Origin: Erythroxylum novogranatense
Taxonomy: Eukaryota; Streptophyta; Magnoliopsida; Malpighiales; Erythroxylaceae
Direction: 5' to 3'
Assembly (NCBI GenBank): GCA_029891385.1
Contig: CM057228.1
Location: 31,554,523 to 31,618,522, forward strand
DNA: 64,000 bases
This document shows positions 1 through 12,544 of the stretch, piece after piece. The notes beneath the pieces are model-generated. The model did no database searches. It saw only the letters and a list, made by a program, of their open reading frames with translations, and had not been told where the DNA came from. Both the position numbers and the translations under genes were made by a program. Position 1 is the stretch's first letter. Each line of letters begins with the position of its first letter.

Positions 1-59
1 GACATAAATAATAATTTGTAAGTGGTACTCTTAGTTGTAGTAAAAATATTGAAACTAAA

Positions 60-345
60 ACGACGTAACAATGTGCCTTTCTTTGGACTGATATATTGTC
101 AGCATGTTATGTCAAATGCTTAACCTAATTTAATACTACCCATCGTGCTAAAATAACCTTCCTTTGGCTGATTATTTCGTAGTGATGTTTTAAAATTTTA
201 CTTAATATCTGGCCAAAATAACCTTCCTTTAGGTCGGTTATTCCGCATAGATATGAAATTAAATTACTAATCATCTAGTCAAAATAACCTTCCTTTGGTC
301 GAGTATTCTCCAAGATGAAACATGCATTCACATTCTAAATTAATA
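60..345. repeat. Tandem repeat, ~66-bp unit
   Basis: A core reading AAAATAACCTTCCTTTGG recurs at 150, 215 (with one extra A) and 281, spacing 65 and 66 bp. A more diverged copy (CCTTTCTTTGG) lies near 74. Between the cores the units are AT-rich and only loosely alike. The array may extend left of the window. No coding frame or known family is recognised. Confidence 0.6.
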
Positions 346-1008
346 AATTTTACCCAATAGAGGTTACTTTGGCAACATTTTGGTTCGATCTATTTAATTC
401 AAAATGATAAGCATCTAAAGTTTAGATAAAATTAGGTAATTCAATTATTATTAAAAATGAACAATTAATTAACCCCAAATTTTGACTTCAATTAAATATT
501 ACGAAATTCTGACCTTAGTCCGTAATAATATAATATAACAGTGGAAGACTTTATATTTTATATATGTGTATAAAATTATTTCATTTATACTTTATATTAT
601 AGTTTAAATGAAATATGAGCCAACTGTTAAATTAAGTCCACATGACTTAACCCAAGCCCATAGACAACGTTGCATGCTCCAGAAAGTCACAAATCTTTTA
701 TTTATTATTATTATGATCTGAATATATTAACCTAGCTCTCACAAGTCCATAAAAAATGCCAGAGAAACATAAACACGCATGCCAAAAAAATGCAGAAACG
801 GTCGCGGAGTTATCCCTGACCTTTGTGAGGTTTGGAAACCAAAAAAACAACCCGAATACAAAAAAGGGTTTGTGAACAATTTTATACCTGATTTTTAACA
901 TTTTCAGTACGAGTTCATCATTTTGAGTCAAAAAATTCGTTTCTAAACTAAGTGAAACAATTTTTTTTCTTTTTCGACGGTTGCAATAGCGTTTACATAT
1001 TTTTCCAA
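346..1008. other. AT-rich intergenic DNA
   Basis: No gene, RNA or repeat family is recognised. Short open frames here (698-931 minus, 952-1260 plus) have no family resemblance, and the second runs into the LTR of element A. Confidence 0.6.
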
Positions 1009-1013
1009 TTAAT

Positions 1014-1375
1014 TGTTAGGAAATTAAACTATTTCCACACAACAAAAGCGCCAATAGAACAACACAAAGATTTGATAACGGAGTTCGGCCAAATTATGCC
1101 TACGTCTCCGGGGCTACTACATACCCTTTTTATTAGGGAGAAAAACAACACTTACAAGTGTTTACACTCAACACTCAACTCACTAGTGTTTTCACACACT
1201 CTCAACCCTTACCCCAATACACCCGAAAATTTACTCACCAAAATTTACCACTCTTACTAAGAGTTATTTTGGTTTTTGGGATGAGATAAATGGGAGGGGG
1301 AGGGGGTTTATTTATACTTGTTTAGCCTCCCTCCCTCTCTCATTTCCAATATGGGACAAAGTCCTTTACCTAACA
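1014..1375 (-). repeat. Element A 3' LTR
   Basis: Intact 362-bp LTR, TG...CA ends with the inverted terminus TGTTAGG/CCTAACA. It is the uninterrupted copy that proves what the 5' LTR looked like before B landed in it. The next bases (1376-1390) read on the minus strand as AAGTGGGAGAT, the polypurine tract. Confidence 0.93.
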
Positions 1376-1389
1376 ATCTCCCACTTGAA

Positions 1390-2983
1390 GACCGATTTCA
1401 ACTGCCTTCACACCGTCGATGCAAGAGCTCGCCTAGATTTTATTATTCTCAGAGCTAACCGAAGTTGCACACAACTTCGCTTTGTCGATTGTCACCACCT
1501 TGGTTAACATGTCTGCAGGATTCTTACTTCCAAGGATCTTCTCAGTGTTAACATTTCATCTTCTAGCAAGGATCCGATGAAATGATAACGAACACCAATA
1601 TGCTTGGTTACGAGTGGAATGCTTTGGATTCTTGCCGATGAATTGCACTCGATCGTCACTATATAGCACATTCTTCTCCTGCATAAAACCCAACTCGACA
1701 AAGAAATTCAAGCCAAATCATCTTTTGCTAGCTTCATTATTGCTATATACTCACTTCAGTAGTAGATAAGGCAACAATCTTCGAATCTGCGATATCCAAC
1801 TCACAAATTGTTATACCTACAATGAAAATGTAACCGGTGGTGCTCCTTTTCTATCAACTTCGCTGCATAACTGAAATCAACATAACCGTACTTTTATTTC
1901 TCCTTTGCCAAAGCACGGCATTTCTTGGTAGTGTCTCAAGATATCTTAAAATCCACTTTATCGCTTCCCGAGGACTTTTCCAGATTTGCCATAAATCGCT
2001 AATCGCCCCCATCGATGGCCTATGTCCGCCTTGTGCATACCATGGCATACATCAAGCTCCCAATAGCAGAGGCATAAGGAATTTTCGCCATCAAGTCTTG
2101 CTTTTCATTTATGCGAGGTGACTGATTTTGGGATAGGCAAAAATGACTGGCAAGGGGAGTGCTGACTGGTTTAGCATTCACCATGTTAAACCGTTGCAAA
2201 ATACGATTAATGTATTCTGCTTGAGATAACTGTAATTCCCCTCTCTGCCTATTTCTGGTGATCTGCATCCCAAGAATCTTCTTACCGACCTGGATCTTTC
2301 ATGTCAAATTCTTTTGACAATTGTTTCTTCAAATTTCTGATATCATCCATATTGGAACCCACTACTAACATGTCATCGACGTAAAGTAGCAAAATGATAT
2401 AACTGGATTGATATCTCTTGATATAACAACAGTGGTTGACATTGCACTTCTGGAAGTCTTCCCTATGCATAAAGTTATCAAACTTTCTGTACCACTGCCT
2501 TGGGGCTTGTTTCAGACCGTATAAGCTTTTCTTCAACTTACACACTAAATGCTCTTTTCCTTTCTCTAGGAAACCCTCTAGCTGGTGCATAAATATCTCC
2601 TCGTCCAAGTCTCCATGAAGAAACGTTGTCTTCACATCGTCGCCAAGATGGAGATCTTGACTTGCAACAATACTTAACACCGCTCGATGGTATTAAGCTT
2701 CACCACCGAGAGAAAATATCGGATAGTCTATTCCTTCCTTCTGCTGGAAACCTTTGACTACTAACCGAGCTTTGTATCTTTTGGAACCATCAAACTCCTC
2801 TTTGACCCGATATACCCATTTGTTGTGAAGAGCCTTCTTTCTATTTGGTAACTTTGTTAGTTCCCAAGTCTGATTTGAGATTAAAGACCTCATCTCATCT
2901 TTCATTGCAAGCTCCCACTTGCTGGCATCTTCTGTTTGGCATGCCTCTTTGTAAGACTCAGGCTCGCCTCCGTCAGTCAACAA
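1390..2983 (-). pseudogene. Element A reverse transcriptase and RNase H (broken)
   Basis: Three minus-strand frames cover this part of pol. 2983-2693 has the N-terminal part of the RT domain ([19 protein letters not shown]). 2680-2282 has DVKTTFLHGDLDEEIF, LYGLKQAPRQWY and the catalytic YVDD box. 2268-2020 has the RT C-terminal part, with AKPVSTPLASH and SAIGSLMYAMVCTR. RNase H follows with SPREAIKWILRYL and, near 1600, KHIGVRYHF. At least two frameshifts separate the pieces. The family copies RNA into cDNA in the virus-like particle and removes the RNA strand. The order and catalytic boxes make the identity secure, but the frame breaks make this copy unlikely to be functional. Confidence 0.9.
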
Positions 2984-3038
2984 TAGATAGTCTGAGAATC
3001 TCCTGTTTGGTACATGAGGTCGAGAAGACCTTCTTAAC

Positions 3039-3930
3039 TCAGGAAGACCTTCTTAACTCAGGAACAGGAGAGGTGGGTTGTGGTGATTCAGGCTGAGCTT
3101 CTTCTTCAACAGTTTCTTCTGATTGAGGATTTATTTCCATTTGTCTAACTGCAAAATTTGACATATTGTTGATATCAACAAATACAGGGTCTCTCTGAGA
3201 GGTGTTCTCCGATGCATGTTGATCTTTATACATCAGCTTTTCATTAAAGATCACATCTCTACTCCGAATGATCTTCTTGTTTTCATCATCCCAAATGCGA
3301 TATCCAAACTCATCCTCACCATAGCCAATAAATGTGCATTTCTTAGATTTTGGATCAAGTTTATTTCTGCCTTGATCACTGATATGCACATATGTTGTAC
3401 AACCAAATACCTTGAGGTGTGAAAGATTCACATCTTTTCTACTCCAAACCTCCTCTGGTATCTTGTACTCCAATGGAACTGATGGACCTCGGTTGATGAG
3501 ATAAGTCTTTGTGTTGACCGCTTCGCCTGTAATTGCTTTGGTAAACCCGATTGCATCCGCATACTTCTAGCTCTTTCGCTTAAGGTTCGATTCATACGCT
3601 CCGCTACACCATTATGTTGTATGCGTTCGCACAGTTCTTCCATTCTAATTCCATGCTTATAGCAGAACTTTTTGAATCTGTGTCCTCATATTCTCCACCA
3701 TTGTCGGGCCTGAAGCTTTTTATCTTGAGACCCGTCTCATTTTCAACCATAGCCTTCCATGTTTTAAAAACATCAAATACTTCTGACTTGTGTCTCAGAA
3801 AGTAAACCCACACTTTACGGGAGTGATCATCAATGAATGTCACGAAGTAGTGCTTTCCACCAATGGATGGAGTAGTTGTTGGTCCCCAAACATCATAATG
3901 CACAAGCTCAAGTTTCTCCTTCTTTGGCAT
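3039..3930 (-). pseudogene. Element A integrase core and C-terminal region (frameshifted)
   Basis: Frame 3930-3604 carries the integrase core: first catalytic Asp in LVHYDVWGP, FIDDHSRKVWVY, and the second Asp in RPDNGGEYED. The third acidic residue is in the shifted frame 3643-3428, in HNGVAERMNRTL. Frame 3473-3039 continues with SHLKVFGCTTYVH and IGYGEDEFGYRIWD, the conserved copia integrase/RT linker, and ends at a stop after PELRRSS. A short tandem duplication (CCTTCTTAACTCAGGAAGA, near 3029-3062) lies where that stop falls. The enzyme would insert the cDNA into host DNA. The DDE triad is visible but split between frames. Confidence 0.88.
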
Positions 3931-3978
3931 TCTACCACCTGTTTGAAAGCTGACTCTCTTCTGCTTTCCAAGAATGCA

Positions 3979-4497
3979 TTATTCACACGTATCAAGTTCT
4001 ACTGACTGTAGACCTGATAGTTTTCCATGGGAATGCATTAACTTCATTCCCTTTTCACTCATGTGGCCAAGTCTCCGGTGCCACAAGTTGGAATCTCCAC
4101 TTCCTTGTGCAACTGCAATTGAACAACATGCTCCAGCTGTTAGGTAGAGAGTACCATTCTTCTTTCCTTGTGCTACAATCATTGCTCCCTTTGATACCTT
4201 CCATTCATCACTACGGAAAGTTGTGATGTAGCCTTCACTTGCTAATTGTCCCATCGAGATTAAGTTCTTTCTCGCATCGTGGATATGTCCGACATCCTTC
4301 AACTCCCGATGGTTCCATTCACTGAGCTTAACTACACCTTTACTGACAATCTTGCAGGGTTGATCATTATCAAGATACACACTGCCGAGATTTCCAGGCA
4401 CATACTTCTCAAGAAGATCTTTCTCCGAAGTTGCATGAAACGATGCTCCGGAGTCTAATATCCATGCCTCTTGCTTGTTTTCTAAGGCACATATCAA
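3979..4497 (-). CDS. Element A protease and GAG-pre-integrase domain
   Basis: Open frame of 172 residues, part of the gag-pol polyprotein rather than a separate gene. Near its start WILDSGASFHAT is the aspartic protease active site (DSG). Further on LISMGQLASEGYITTF and LWHRRLGHMSEKGMKLM form the GAG-pre-integrase domain with its zinc-binding HRRLGH motif. In the family the protease cuts the polyprotein inside the particle. The frame is uninterrupted, but its neighbours on both sides are shifted. The first Met is probably not a true start because the frame should continue from gag. Confidence 0.85.
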   Translation of the reverse strand: MICALENKQEAWILDSGASFHATSEKDLLEKYVPGNLGSVYLDNDQPCKIVSKGVVKLSEWNHRELKDVGHIHDARKNLISMGQLASEGYITTFRSDEWKVSKGAMIVAQGKKNGTLYLTAGACCSIAVAQGSGDSNLWHRRLGHMSEKGMKLMHSHGKLSGLQSVELDTCE

Positions 4498-4499
4498 CG

Positions 4500-5375
4500 C
4501 GTCATCCTCACCTGAGGTGGAAGCTATATTTGCCTCCTGATTGTTCGACTCCTGCTTCTTTGAACCATTCTTGCATTGATTTCTGTAGTGCCCAAACTTT
4601 CCACAATTCCAACACTCAATATTTTTTGAGTTTTGGGAAGTAGCAGGATTCCGTGACTTGGACCTCCTGCCCTTTGATCTATCACGGTATATAGTTTTTC
4701 CACGCCCTCTACTTCTTCCTTTTGATTCTGCGGCGAGGCGGAGGAGGATGAGGTTTCACCTACTTCTTTTCTTCGGTTTCCTCGTTAATAATCAGGCCAC
4801 TAACATCCTTGAACTTCAACTTATTGGTTCCTATCGAGTTACTCACCGATGTGATCAGTAGCACTCCAACTCTCCTGAGGGATGATAAAAGTATTAAGGC
4901 TCAGATTTCATCATCAAGATCAATATTCACCGTACTCAACCGATTCAAGACTTTGTTGAGTTCATTGATATGATGATCTCAGAGGTGCCTTCCGCCATCT
5001 TCAAGTTGAACAAACGCCGCATCAAATGTACTTTGTTTACTGCTGAAGGTTTTTCATAATACTCCGTCAATTCCTCCATAAGGGCTTTTGTGGTTTTTGC
5101 CTTTAACACATTAAAGGCTATATTCCGGATAAGGTCATTCGGATTGCTCCAAGGGTCTCGTCACAAGAATAACCCATTCTTCTTCCGACATGTTTTCCGC
5201 TTCTTTCCAAAGAGCGGTAGAAACCGGTTCTTCGATACAAATAATCCTCTATATGCATCTTCCAAAGATTCAAATCCGTGCTATCAACTTATCGATTTTG
5301 TTGAGCATATCATCCGCGCCATTACTCTCATCGACTTCTAGTTTCTTCCGAGGTAGACAACTAGTGAAGTGAACC
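4500..5375 (-). pseudogene. Element A gag with zinc knuckle (broken)
   Basis: No long frame survives, but the minus strand reads in pieces as copia gag: LWKMHIEDYLYR near 5270, then a stretch resembling the region with KPSAVNK near 5040. Near 4620-4565 an intact nucleocapsid knuckle reads CWNCGKFGHYRNQC (Cys-x2-Cys-x4-His-x4-Cys), followed by a lysine/serine tail leading into the protease. Gag forms the particle shell and packages RNA. Several stops and frameshifts break it. Confidence 0.78.
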
Positions 5376-5676
5376 GATTCGATAATACCTGTGAAAGACC
5401 GTCAAACAGACTCCTTAGACAAGATACCATTCCACGTAAAATCTCGTGAAAGGGCGGAGGGTCACAAACGGTCCCACTTAAAACTCGGCCTCCTAGACAG
5501 AAGTTACGTGCACGGTGTATTTATCACAAGCTGAGGCAAGTTTTCTGATACAGAGGATCCACTCCTGTGGCAACTGTAGAGCATACTAACTCCAAGCTTC
5601 AACAAACCCAAGGAAAGTTTTCTGATGTAGAAGATCCACTACTGTGGCGACTACAGAGCATACTCACTGCTCCAAG

Positions 5677-5688
5677 GCTCTGATACCA
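5677..5688 (-). other. Element A primer-binding site (tRNA-iMet)
   Basis: GCTCTGATACCA on the plus strand is TGGTATCAGAGC on the minus strand, complementary to the 3' end of plant initiator tRNA-Met. It sits two bases inside the 5' LTR, which fixes the element's orientation. Confidence 0.92.
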
Positions 5689-5690
5689 AT

Positions 5691-8600
5691 TGTTAGGAAA
5701 TTAAACTATTTCCACACAACGAAAGCGCCAATAGAACAACACAAAGATTTGATAACGGAGTTCGGCCAAATTATGCCTACATCTCCGGGGCTACTGCATA
5801 CCCTTTTTATTAGGGAGAAAAACAACACTTACAAGTGTTTACACTCAACACTCAACTCACTAGTGTTTTCACACACTCTCAACCCTTACCCCAATACACC
5901 CGAAAATTTACTCACCAAAATTTACCACTCTTACTAAGAGTTATTTTGGTTTTTGGGATGAGATAAGTTGTAACATCCCACCCCCGACTGGAAGGGTAAA
6001 ATAGTAAATTGGCATAGGATGAGATTGATAGGAATTTATTCATATTGTTCATGCATAATAGGATTGATACACAAGAGTAATTATGCACGTGAAATTACCG
6101 ATATGCATACATGACATTCTTGCTTACGTGCCTAAGACAATTCTACTGTGATTAACGTGGTTAGGGATTTGGAAAATTATTTTGAATGTGCCATAAATTG
6201 TTTTCTATTTTCAGGATTTATGGAATTTTTCCGAATTTTTTGGTTAGTTGCGGACCAAAAAATTTCCAATGGGTCGATTGAGTGGATTTTTCTATACTAA
6301 AAAGGACTGCCAAATGGCATGAGATTAGTGGATAAATGATGTTAGGGAATTATTCTAAAGCCATGATTAGAGATTAATTGGGATTAATACTTAATTAACT
6401 AGGATTACTTGATTTTTGTCTTTTCTTATTTCAAAATGCCAAGTGTCCCTTATCATTTATTAACTTTGTCCCCTTATATTCATCATTTACGATACTCCTC
6501 ATGCTTGAAGTCAACAAATTGCTTTTGAAAAGCTCATTTATGCTTGCTTGCTTATCATTTACGGCACTTCCCTTTTATCAACACAAAAGTGAAAGTTTGG
6601 TACTTCTCTCATCATTTGGAACATTCCTCCTTCTTCTCCATCGAAATTTCTTTCTTTTCCCTAGCTCTCTTGCTCTTTTTTTTTCTTCCTCCTTAAGTTT
6701 TCAAGTGATGATGTAGTGCATGTGTATGAGAAGTGGAGAAGTAAAGTAATTGGAGAAGAGTTAGAGTATCATTTGGAAAAGCTTGAATTAGGTAAGTTGT
6801 TGTTAAGTTTTAATTATGATTTGATTTATGAGTTAAATGACATGGTAGTTAGAAGCATCTAATGGGAATTGTGGTATTATTATTAAGCTTATTGATGCTT
6901 TACCTTGATGAGCATTATAGTGTAAATTGATGGGTATAAATGTATGGTGTGTTAGGATAATGAATGGTTATGGTTGTAACTTGGTTTAGCTTTGAATTTG
7001 GTTGGTAGATGATGACTAATCTTGCAAATAAAGTGAGAGTTTAATGCTGCCAATTTGTGAATATTAGCCCTAGTGAATGTATGAATGTTATAGATACTGA
7101 TTTTATGCTTTATTGAAATGCATATGGTGTTAGAAGTTCAATTGGCATGATAGGAAGAGGAATTGTATAGTATAGCTGAAAATGTGAGTTTAACCTACTG
7201 CACTGTTTTGAGCATAACTCATTGTATAGGAATGCAAATGAGTTGAGGTTTATGGCCACTTAAACTTTGGGATGTTGGCTACATTTTTGTGTGAAATAGG
7301 TGTTGTCTAATTTTAGCTTTAAGAGGTTGCAATATGGCTTGGAAAGTTACTGCTCTTAACCGGAATGAACAGTACCCGAAATCATACCCTAGAGTTTTGC
7401 TAATTTTTATGAATTGATTGATATGGAATTAGGGAAAATGGACTTCATGAGAGTTGAAGCCTACATTGTTATCTTTCCATTGCCACTGATCTTTTTATTT
7501 TTCGAGTTGTATATTAGGATATATGACCTGATAACTATTGGCTGGTTTTATGCTTTGTGATGAAACCTAGTTGGATTGGCACATTCAGTGCACATTCGGG
7601 TTTGGAGGAATTTTAGTAATTTTTGTGAATTGAGTTGGAGTTTGAAATGTACTGAAGAGTTCTGTATGACATATTGATCTTGAAAATGATATATGGCTTA
7701 TAATTTTTGGAAGTCATATTTGGGAGTTATGATTTTACAAAAACTGAATCTGCTTTAGGAAGTTAGGTGCTGATCATGGCAGTAACTTCCATAACAGATT
7801 TGAAAATGTTAGAAATCGAATTGGAGTTCGGGTTCTTCATGAAAATTGGAGTTTGAGATCTTATCTTTTCAGGGATATAAGGTAGTGATTTTTTTGACTT
7901 GTGCACAGGGAGTTATGCTTGATAGAAGTTTACTGCTCAGATTGAGTGATTTCAGGGACAGCATCATTGATTGAATTATTTGACCTAGTTAGCAATGGAA
8001 TTGGACTTTGAGTTGTTCATGAAAGGTATATATAACATTGTGATCTTGATGAGCATATTTATTGTGCTATTTTTGACTGAACAGAATGAGAGTTACTAAA
8101 TTTACCATGTACTGTTCTGTTTTAAGAGGTATGGACTAGGCAGCATCTTTGATTGGGTTTTTGACACCCTTAGGGGTGGAATTGATTTTTATGGTCTTCT
8201 TGAAACTTGTAGAGGTTTTTATGATCTTTCCAATGAGATATGGTTTATGATTTTTAGAGTTGTGTGCAAAGAGTTATGGGTGTTGGAAGTATGGTTGGAA
8301 ATCAGAAAATAAAGGGGAAATAAGGGTTATATATATATATAGGTATAAATTGGTTAATGTGAATTTTGTTTTCTTTCGTGAATAACTTTTCCGTCCGACG
8401 TCCGATTGACCTGATTCTTGAGGCATCGGATTCATTGAATATTGAATTTCATTCTGCAAGAAATTGGGAATTTTAAACGAAAAATTGACGTGGTCCGTAA
8501 TTGTTCAAGCTCACTGTTTTATTTATTGTTGAACCGATCGAGGTCCGAATTGAGTGCTGTCAGTGCCTATAGCTTTCTAATTTTTAGATGGAATTTCTAA

Positions 8601-10177
8601 TGGGAAAATTTTGGATTAGGGTCGGGAATGCCATGAACATGCATTGTACACGTTTTAAATTGTTCCATGTGCATTGTTTGATATTTCTAACTATACAGTT
8701 AGTAATGGGTACTTATTTTAATTATTCTAGAGGCATAGTTGGAACGTAATCTCACAGACGTTGCCGAGACTTCCTGGCATTAGCTCGGAAGTACAGGTGA
8801 GTAACCTAGTTGGTTTCTCAGCCTTATGTGTTTATTAATTATATGCACTGATGCCATGAGGAGTTAAGGATGGATATTTATGTTATTGTTTTGATTGATT
8901 TCTACCATGGGTGTGATATCAAGTGCCAATGTGAGCAAATGTATGAATGAATTAAATTGGAAATGGTTAATGAATTGAATTGTGAATGCATCAGTGAAAA
9001 TAAATTGAATTGCATATGATCGAAATGCGGACTAAAAGTCCAAGACATAATGGAAAATGACCGATAGTGAAAATGACCGAGAATTGAAAATGAGACATGT
9101 GCATTCACGCATAGTAAATGATCGATAATTGGCGGTTGGACCGAGCAGCCAACGAAATGTCGTGGTATCGCTTGCCCCGAGGTGGTGCATACCACGAGGG
9201 CTCTCCCACGCAGCTTTCGGATACCACAGCTCATCAGATCGTGGCTTCAAGCCCAACGAAACATCAGATCAACCGAGCCTCGAGCTCGAGGGAGTTAGTG
9301 CATACCCCGAGGCTCTCCTACTCCCTAGATTATCGATCACCGATAGCGCCGGTCACAACAACGAAATGAAAATGGAAAAGTGTCACGTCGCATTGCATAC
9401 GATATATGATCGAAAAAATGTAAATTGATCGTGATATGACCGGAAAAATGTGAGTAAGGAAATTGCATGTGATATATCAGTAAATGCTACTGTGTGCTAT
9501 GTGTATATGATTTGTGAATGCATGAGTTGGGTGAACCATCGATGATGGTTTCTCATTGAGTTCGCAAACTCACCCAACATTGCATCTATTTTTCAGGAAA
9601 TTGAAGAATACCCCGCTAGACAAACGGGAGTATGGCTACCGCTAGCAAGTCAGAATATCTGGTCGGGATCAGTGTCGTTCACATCTGCATTAGCGTAGTG
9701 ATTGATTCAGTAGGCCCCATTGTTTAAGTGTGTTCAGAATGTTCAAAATGGCATTGGTCACAATACCGGGACATGCATTTCTATATGTATATGAATGATT
9801 GAGCACTATTGAGTACTAGTTAATGACCGAGTTTGGTCTTCATCGATAAATATGAATGAGTGCCTTTTATCGATGTTATTTTACCGAAAATGATTTGAAA
9901 TGTTGTAGGCACAATTTATTTACCGCTTTCCACGCACGCAATCGCTTTTGAAAGAAAAGAAAAAAAATGTTTAACGAATTTTAAAAAAAGTAGTGATTGT
10001 TCTAGTACGCCACCCTCGCGGGTCACGGGCTCGGATATTACTGTAGATATCGGATTCGGGTCTCGTCGGGAGTGGGGTGCTACATAAATGGGAGGGGGAG
10101 GGGGTTTATTTATACTTGTTTAGCCTCCCCCCTCCCTCTCTCATTTCCAATATGGGACAAAGTCCCTTTACCTAACA
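5691..10177 (-). repeat. Element A 5' LTR, split by solo LTR B
   Basis: The LTR runs 5691-5968 and resumes at 10085-10177. Joined, it matches the 3' LTR at 1014-1375 apart from three substitutions and changes in C-run length. The break falls at the sequence that reads GAGATAAATGGG in the intact copy. Confidence 0.93.
5969..10084 (+). mobile_element. Element B: 4.1-kb solo LTR, gypsy Tekay/Del-like
   Basis: It starts TGTAACATCCCACC and ends GTGGGGTGCTACA, giving TG...CA ends and an imperfect terminal inverted repeat of about 20 bp. It is flanked by TAAGT (5964-5968) and TAAAT (10085-10089), a 5-bp target duplication with one change. The intact LTR of A shows TAAAT as the original site. No second LTR, primer site or coding domain is present, so it is a solo LTR left by LTR-LTR recombination. 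Two stretches (about 8740-8815 and 9529-9600) are recognisably related to the LTR of element C (22380-22470 and 23121-23195), so it belongs to a distant family of the same lineage. The small frames inside look like chance. Confidence 0.85.
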
Positions 10178-10346
10178 TTAATCTCAGACTAAAATAATCA
10201 AAAAATCAAAAAATTTCTATCTCAGCCATTTATAATGAAGAAAACAATAAACTACAACTAAAAAAGATTCAATTTTTACTATCAAAAACATACAAAACAG
10301 AGTGAAAATGAAACTGAATATCATACATGACTTCTCGGATACCACT

Positions 10347-11081
10347 TGTTTAAATATAGCCTTATGATTATTACAATCAGAGTTCTATCTCATTAATCAA
10401 CCAGAATCACATGCAGATCGAATAAACAATGATATATGTACGAATAACACTAGCTTTGATTCATTTTATAGCGGAAGCGTAAACAGTGAAACTTGATAGA
10501 ATTCGTGCTCTTCCAAACCAAGATCTAAAACTGAATGAATTCTCCTTATGAAATAGAGAAAATTGATAATACCTTTCGAAATAAAAAATGTCAATAAATG
10601 TATCTGACTTGGGGATCATAACCCTTTTATAGTCAATTTAGATTTATGATTCATTATGAGTCCATTAACCATAATGTCTTTGTAAAGAGCTTCTACACAT
10701 CAACCTCATACTATTACTTAATTAATATTTATGTACGCCCAATTAATTTATCAAATTAGATCACATTTTATTAGGCCTATAACATAGTATAGAAACATAT
10801 GTGTATATATTTAGATACGTGCGCATAAAATTCGAACATAATATGTAAAAGTCCATCCTAAAGATCAGGAATCTCAATTTAAGTTATGCGTTAGTCAAAT
10901 GTTGAAAGCTTACAGCGGGCATTGATGAGTTGAAATGAAAAAGAGAAAGTCATATTGGGCCAATACACCATTTAGAAGCCTATCGGACCCATAAAACCCA
11001 AACTGCATAAAAATATACTTGGGCCTATTTTATAACTATTTTAAACCCACAACTTGGGTCCATCTGATTTCCTCACTAACA
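10347..11081 (-). repeat. Possible old copia LTR remnant
   Basis: The stretch begins TGTTTAAATATAGCC and ends CTCACTAACA (TGTT...AACA). Just to its left GGATACCACT resembles a damaged tRNA-iMet primer site on the minus strand. AGCGGAAGCGT and internal composition are like copia LTRs. No partner LTR and no target duplication are seen, so this is a guess from shape only. Confidence 0.35.
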
Positions 11082-12530
11082 GTCAAAACCCAATTGTTTG
11101 ATCAAGTGGCCCGCTTCTGGCTACATCAATTTAATGCTTTTCATGAATATTATAATTAATATAGATTAAATTATTCATGCACTATAATAAATAATATTTA
11201 GATTATAAGAAAGCATAACGATCATCACCAAATTTATAAGTCCCTATCTATTTTCTTCTTATATATCTCAACTCTAACTTTGAAGTATCCCTACCCATAA
11301 AAACATAAACTTATTAGGTTTAGTTAGAGTTTGATTTGGATAAATTGTATTTAATATGTTAATATTTATCTAATAATTGCATTTCTTTATACAAAGATAA
11401 AATAATTTTAGAAAGTAGTTGACCGGCTATCAATACTATACAAAATTATTTTTATTAAATATTTTTGTTAAATAATGATAACCACTAAACAATTATTATG
11501 CAATTAGTGATTTTAATTATCAATCAGCATTCTTGCTTCGTATAAAATTTTCACAGTCGCGTTTCCTATTTAGTATGTGATTTTTACTATTTATAAACAA
11601 AAATGACATAGCTTAATTACAAGCAATTTATTAAGTAGATATCTGAAATGTTGATGAACATACACATATAAATCAACTGTGGTACAAGAGTTTTGAGAAG
11701 ATTTGCAGATAAATTGAATTTACAATAATAGTAGAAGTAAAGTCGAATTACGTACAATTATCGCTGTCGGTGATCAATGGTTTTATGTTTTTATCTCATC
11801 GACATGTCCCGGTGGATGATGATTTCGTTGAAGCCATATGTATAGCTGGATACGAAAGGCGGATTCAGTAGCTAACAGAATATGAAAGTTGAACTGCTAG
11901 GTAGCTGTACATGTTAATCAAGCCACAGGTAACATGCGTAATGTAGGGCTGTGGACTCTGGAGCTGCTTAGCTAAAGGAACTGGGAAATGTCCAATTAAA
12001 GGTAAACAAGCACATGGTGATTGGACTACTTGAATGCCTCTTGTCTTATAGTCTCTTACGTCAACGACAGAATCAATTAGTTAGGATTAGGATATAAAGC
12101 GCTTTAATTAATTGTCTCCGTAAACCTTTGCTAGCAAAGAAAAAGTGTGGTTGTCTTATTAACACTCTTATATATAAATGGTAAAAGATATTATTTTTAT
12201 GAAATAATTTTCAACGATATAACTTCTATTATTAAGAAACTTGTAATATCAAAAGATCACCAACCAGAGTAGGCAATTATTTGGTGGATTGGCACTTGAC
12301 GGTGGATCTCACTTCTAGTACTGAATGCGAGGGATGAATAGGTAACGTTACTTACGTGTATTGGAGGAGCACAGGACGTTGAAATTGTCCAACGTCAACT
12401 CGTCGGCTACACAGCAGGAAGGAAAGTATAATAATTAGAAGCGATATGCCGCGTGGGGCAGTCCACAAAACTTTTGCTTCTACTCTTCCATTATTGACGT
12501 AAACTTATGTACATGAGCTGACACGAATGT
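11082..12530. other. AT-rich intergenic DNA upstream of the peroxidase gene
   Basis: Nothing recognisable: no long frame, no repeat family, no RNA gene. Confidence 0.55.
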
Positions 12531-12535
12531 AGGGT

Positions 12536-12544
12536 TATAAAAAA
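12536..12544 (+). promoter_or_regulatory. Candidate TATA box of the peroxidase gene
   Basis: TATAAAAAA lies 140 bp before the ATG. A second, weaker candidate (TATTTAAG) lies about 60 bp before it. Only position and base content support either one. Confidence 0.35.

Larger units (their letters stand above)
1014..10177 (-). mobile_element. Element A: Ty1/copia LTR retrotransposon, Tnt1/Tork-like
   Basis: Two LTRs begin TGTTAGG and end CCTAACA. The whole is flanked by the 5-bp duplication TTAAT at 1009-1013 and 10178-10182. Read on the minus strand the order is 5' LTR, a primer site matching initiator tRNA-Met, gag with zinc knuckle, protease, integrase, reverse transcriptase, RNase H, polypurine tract, 3' LTR. 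That order (integrase before reverse transcriptase) defines copia, and the protein motifs resemble the Tnt1/Tork lineage. The 5' LTR is split by solo LTR B. The LTRs differ by only three substitutions in the first ~277 bp, so insertion was recent, yet the coding region carries frameshifts and stops. It is probably no longer autonomous. Confidence 0.93.

Noticed and set aside
952..1260. 102-residue frame and its near-copy at 5644-5937
   Set aside because: Both are the same LTR sequence of element A read forwards; the LTR is not expected to code and the element reads on the other strand.
9118..9428. Overlapping frames inside solo LTR B
   Set aside because: A locally GC-rich part of an LTR gives frames in several phases at once; none resembles a protein family.
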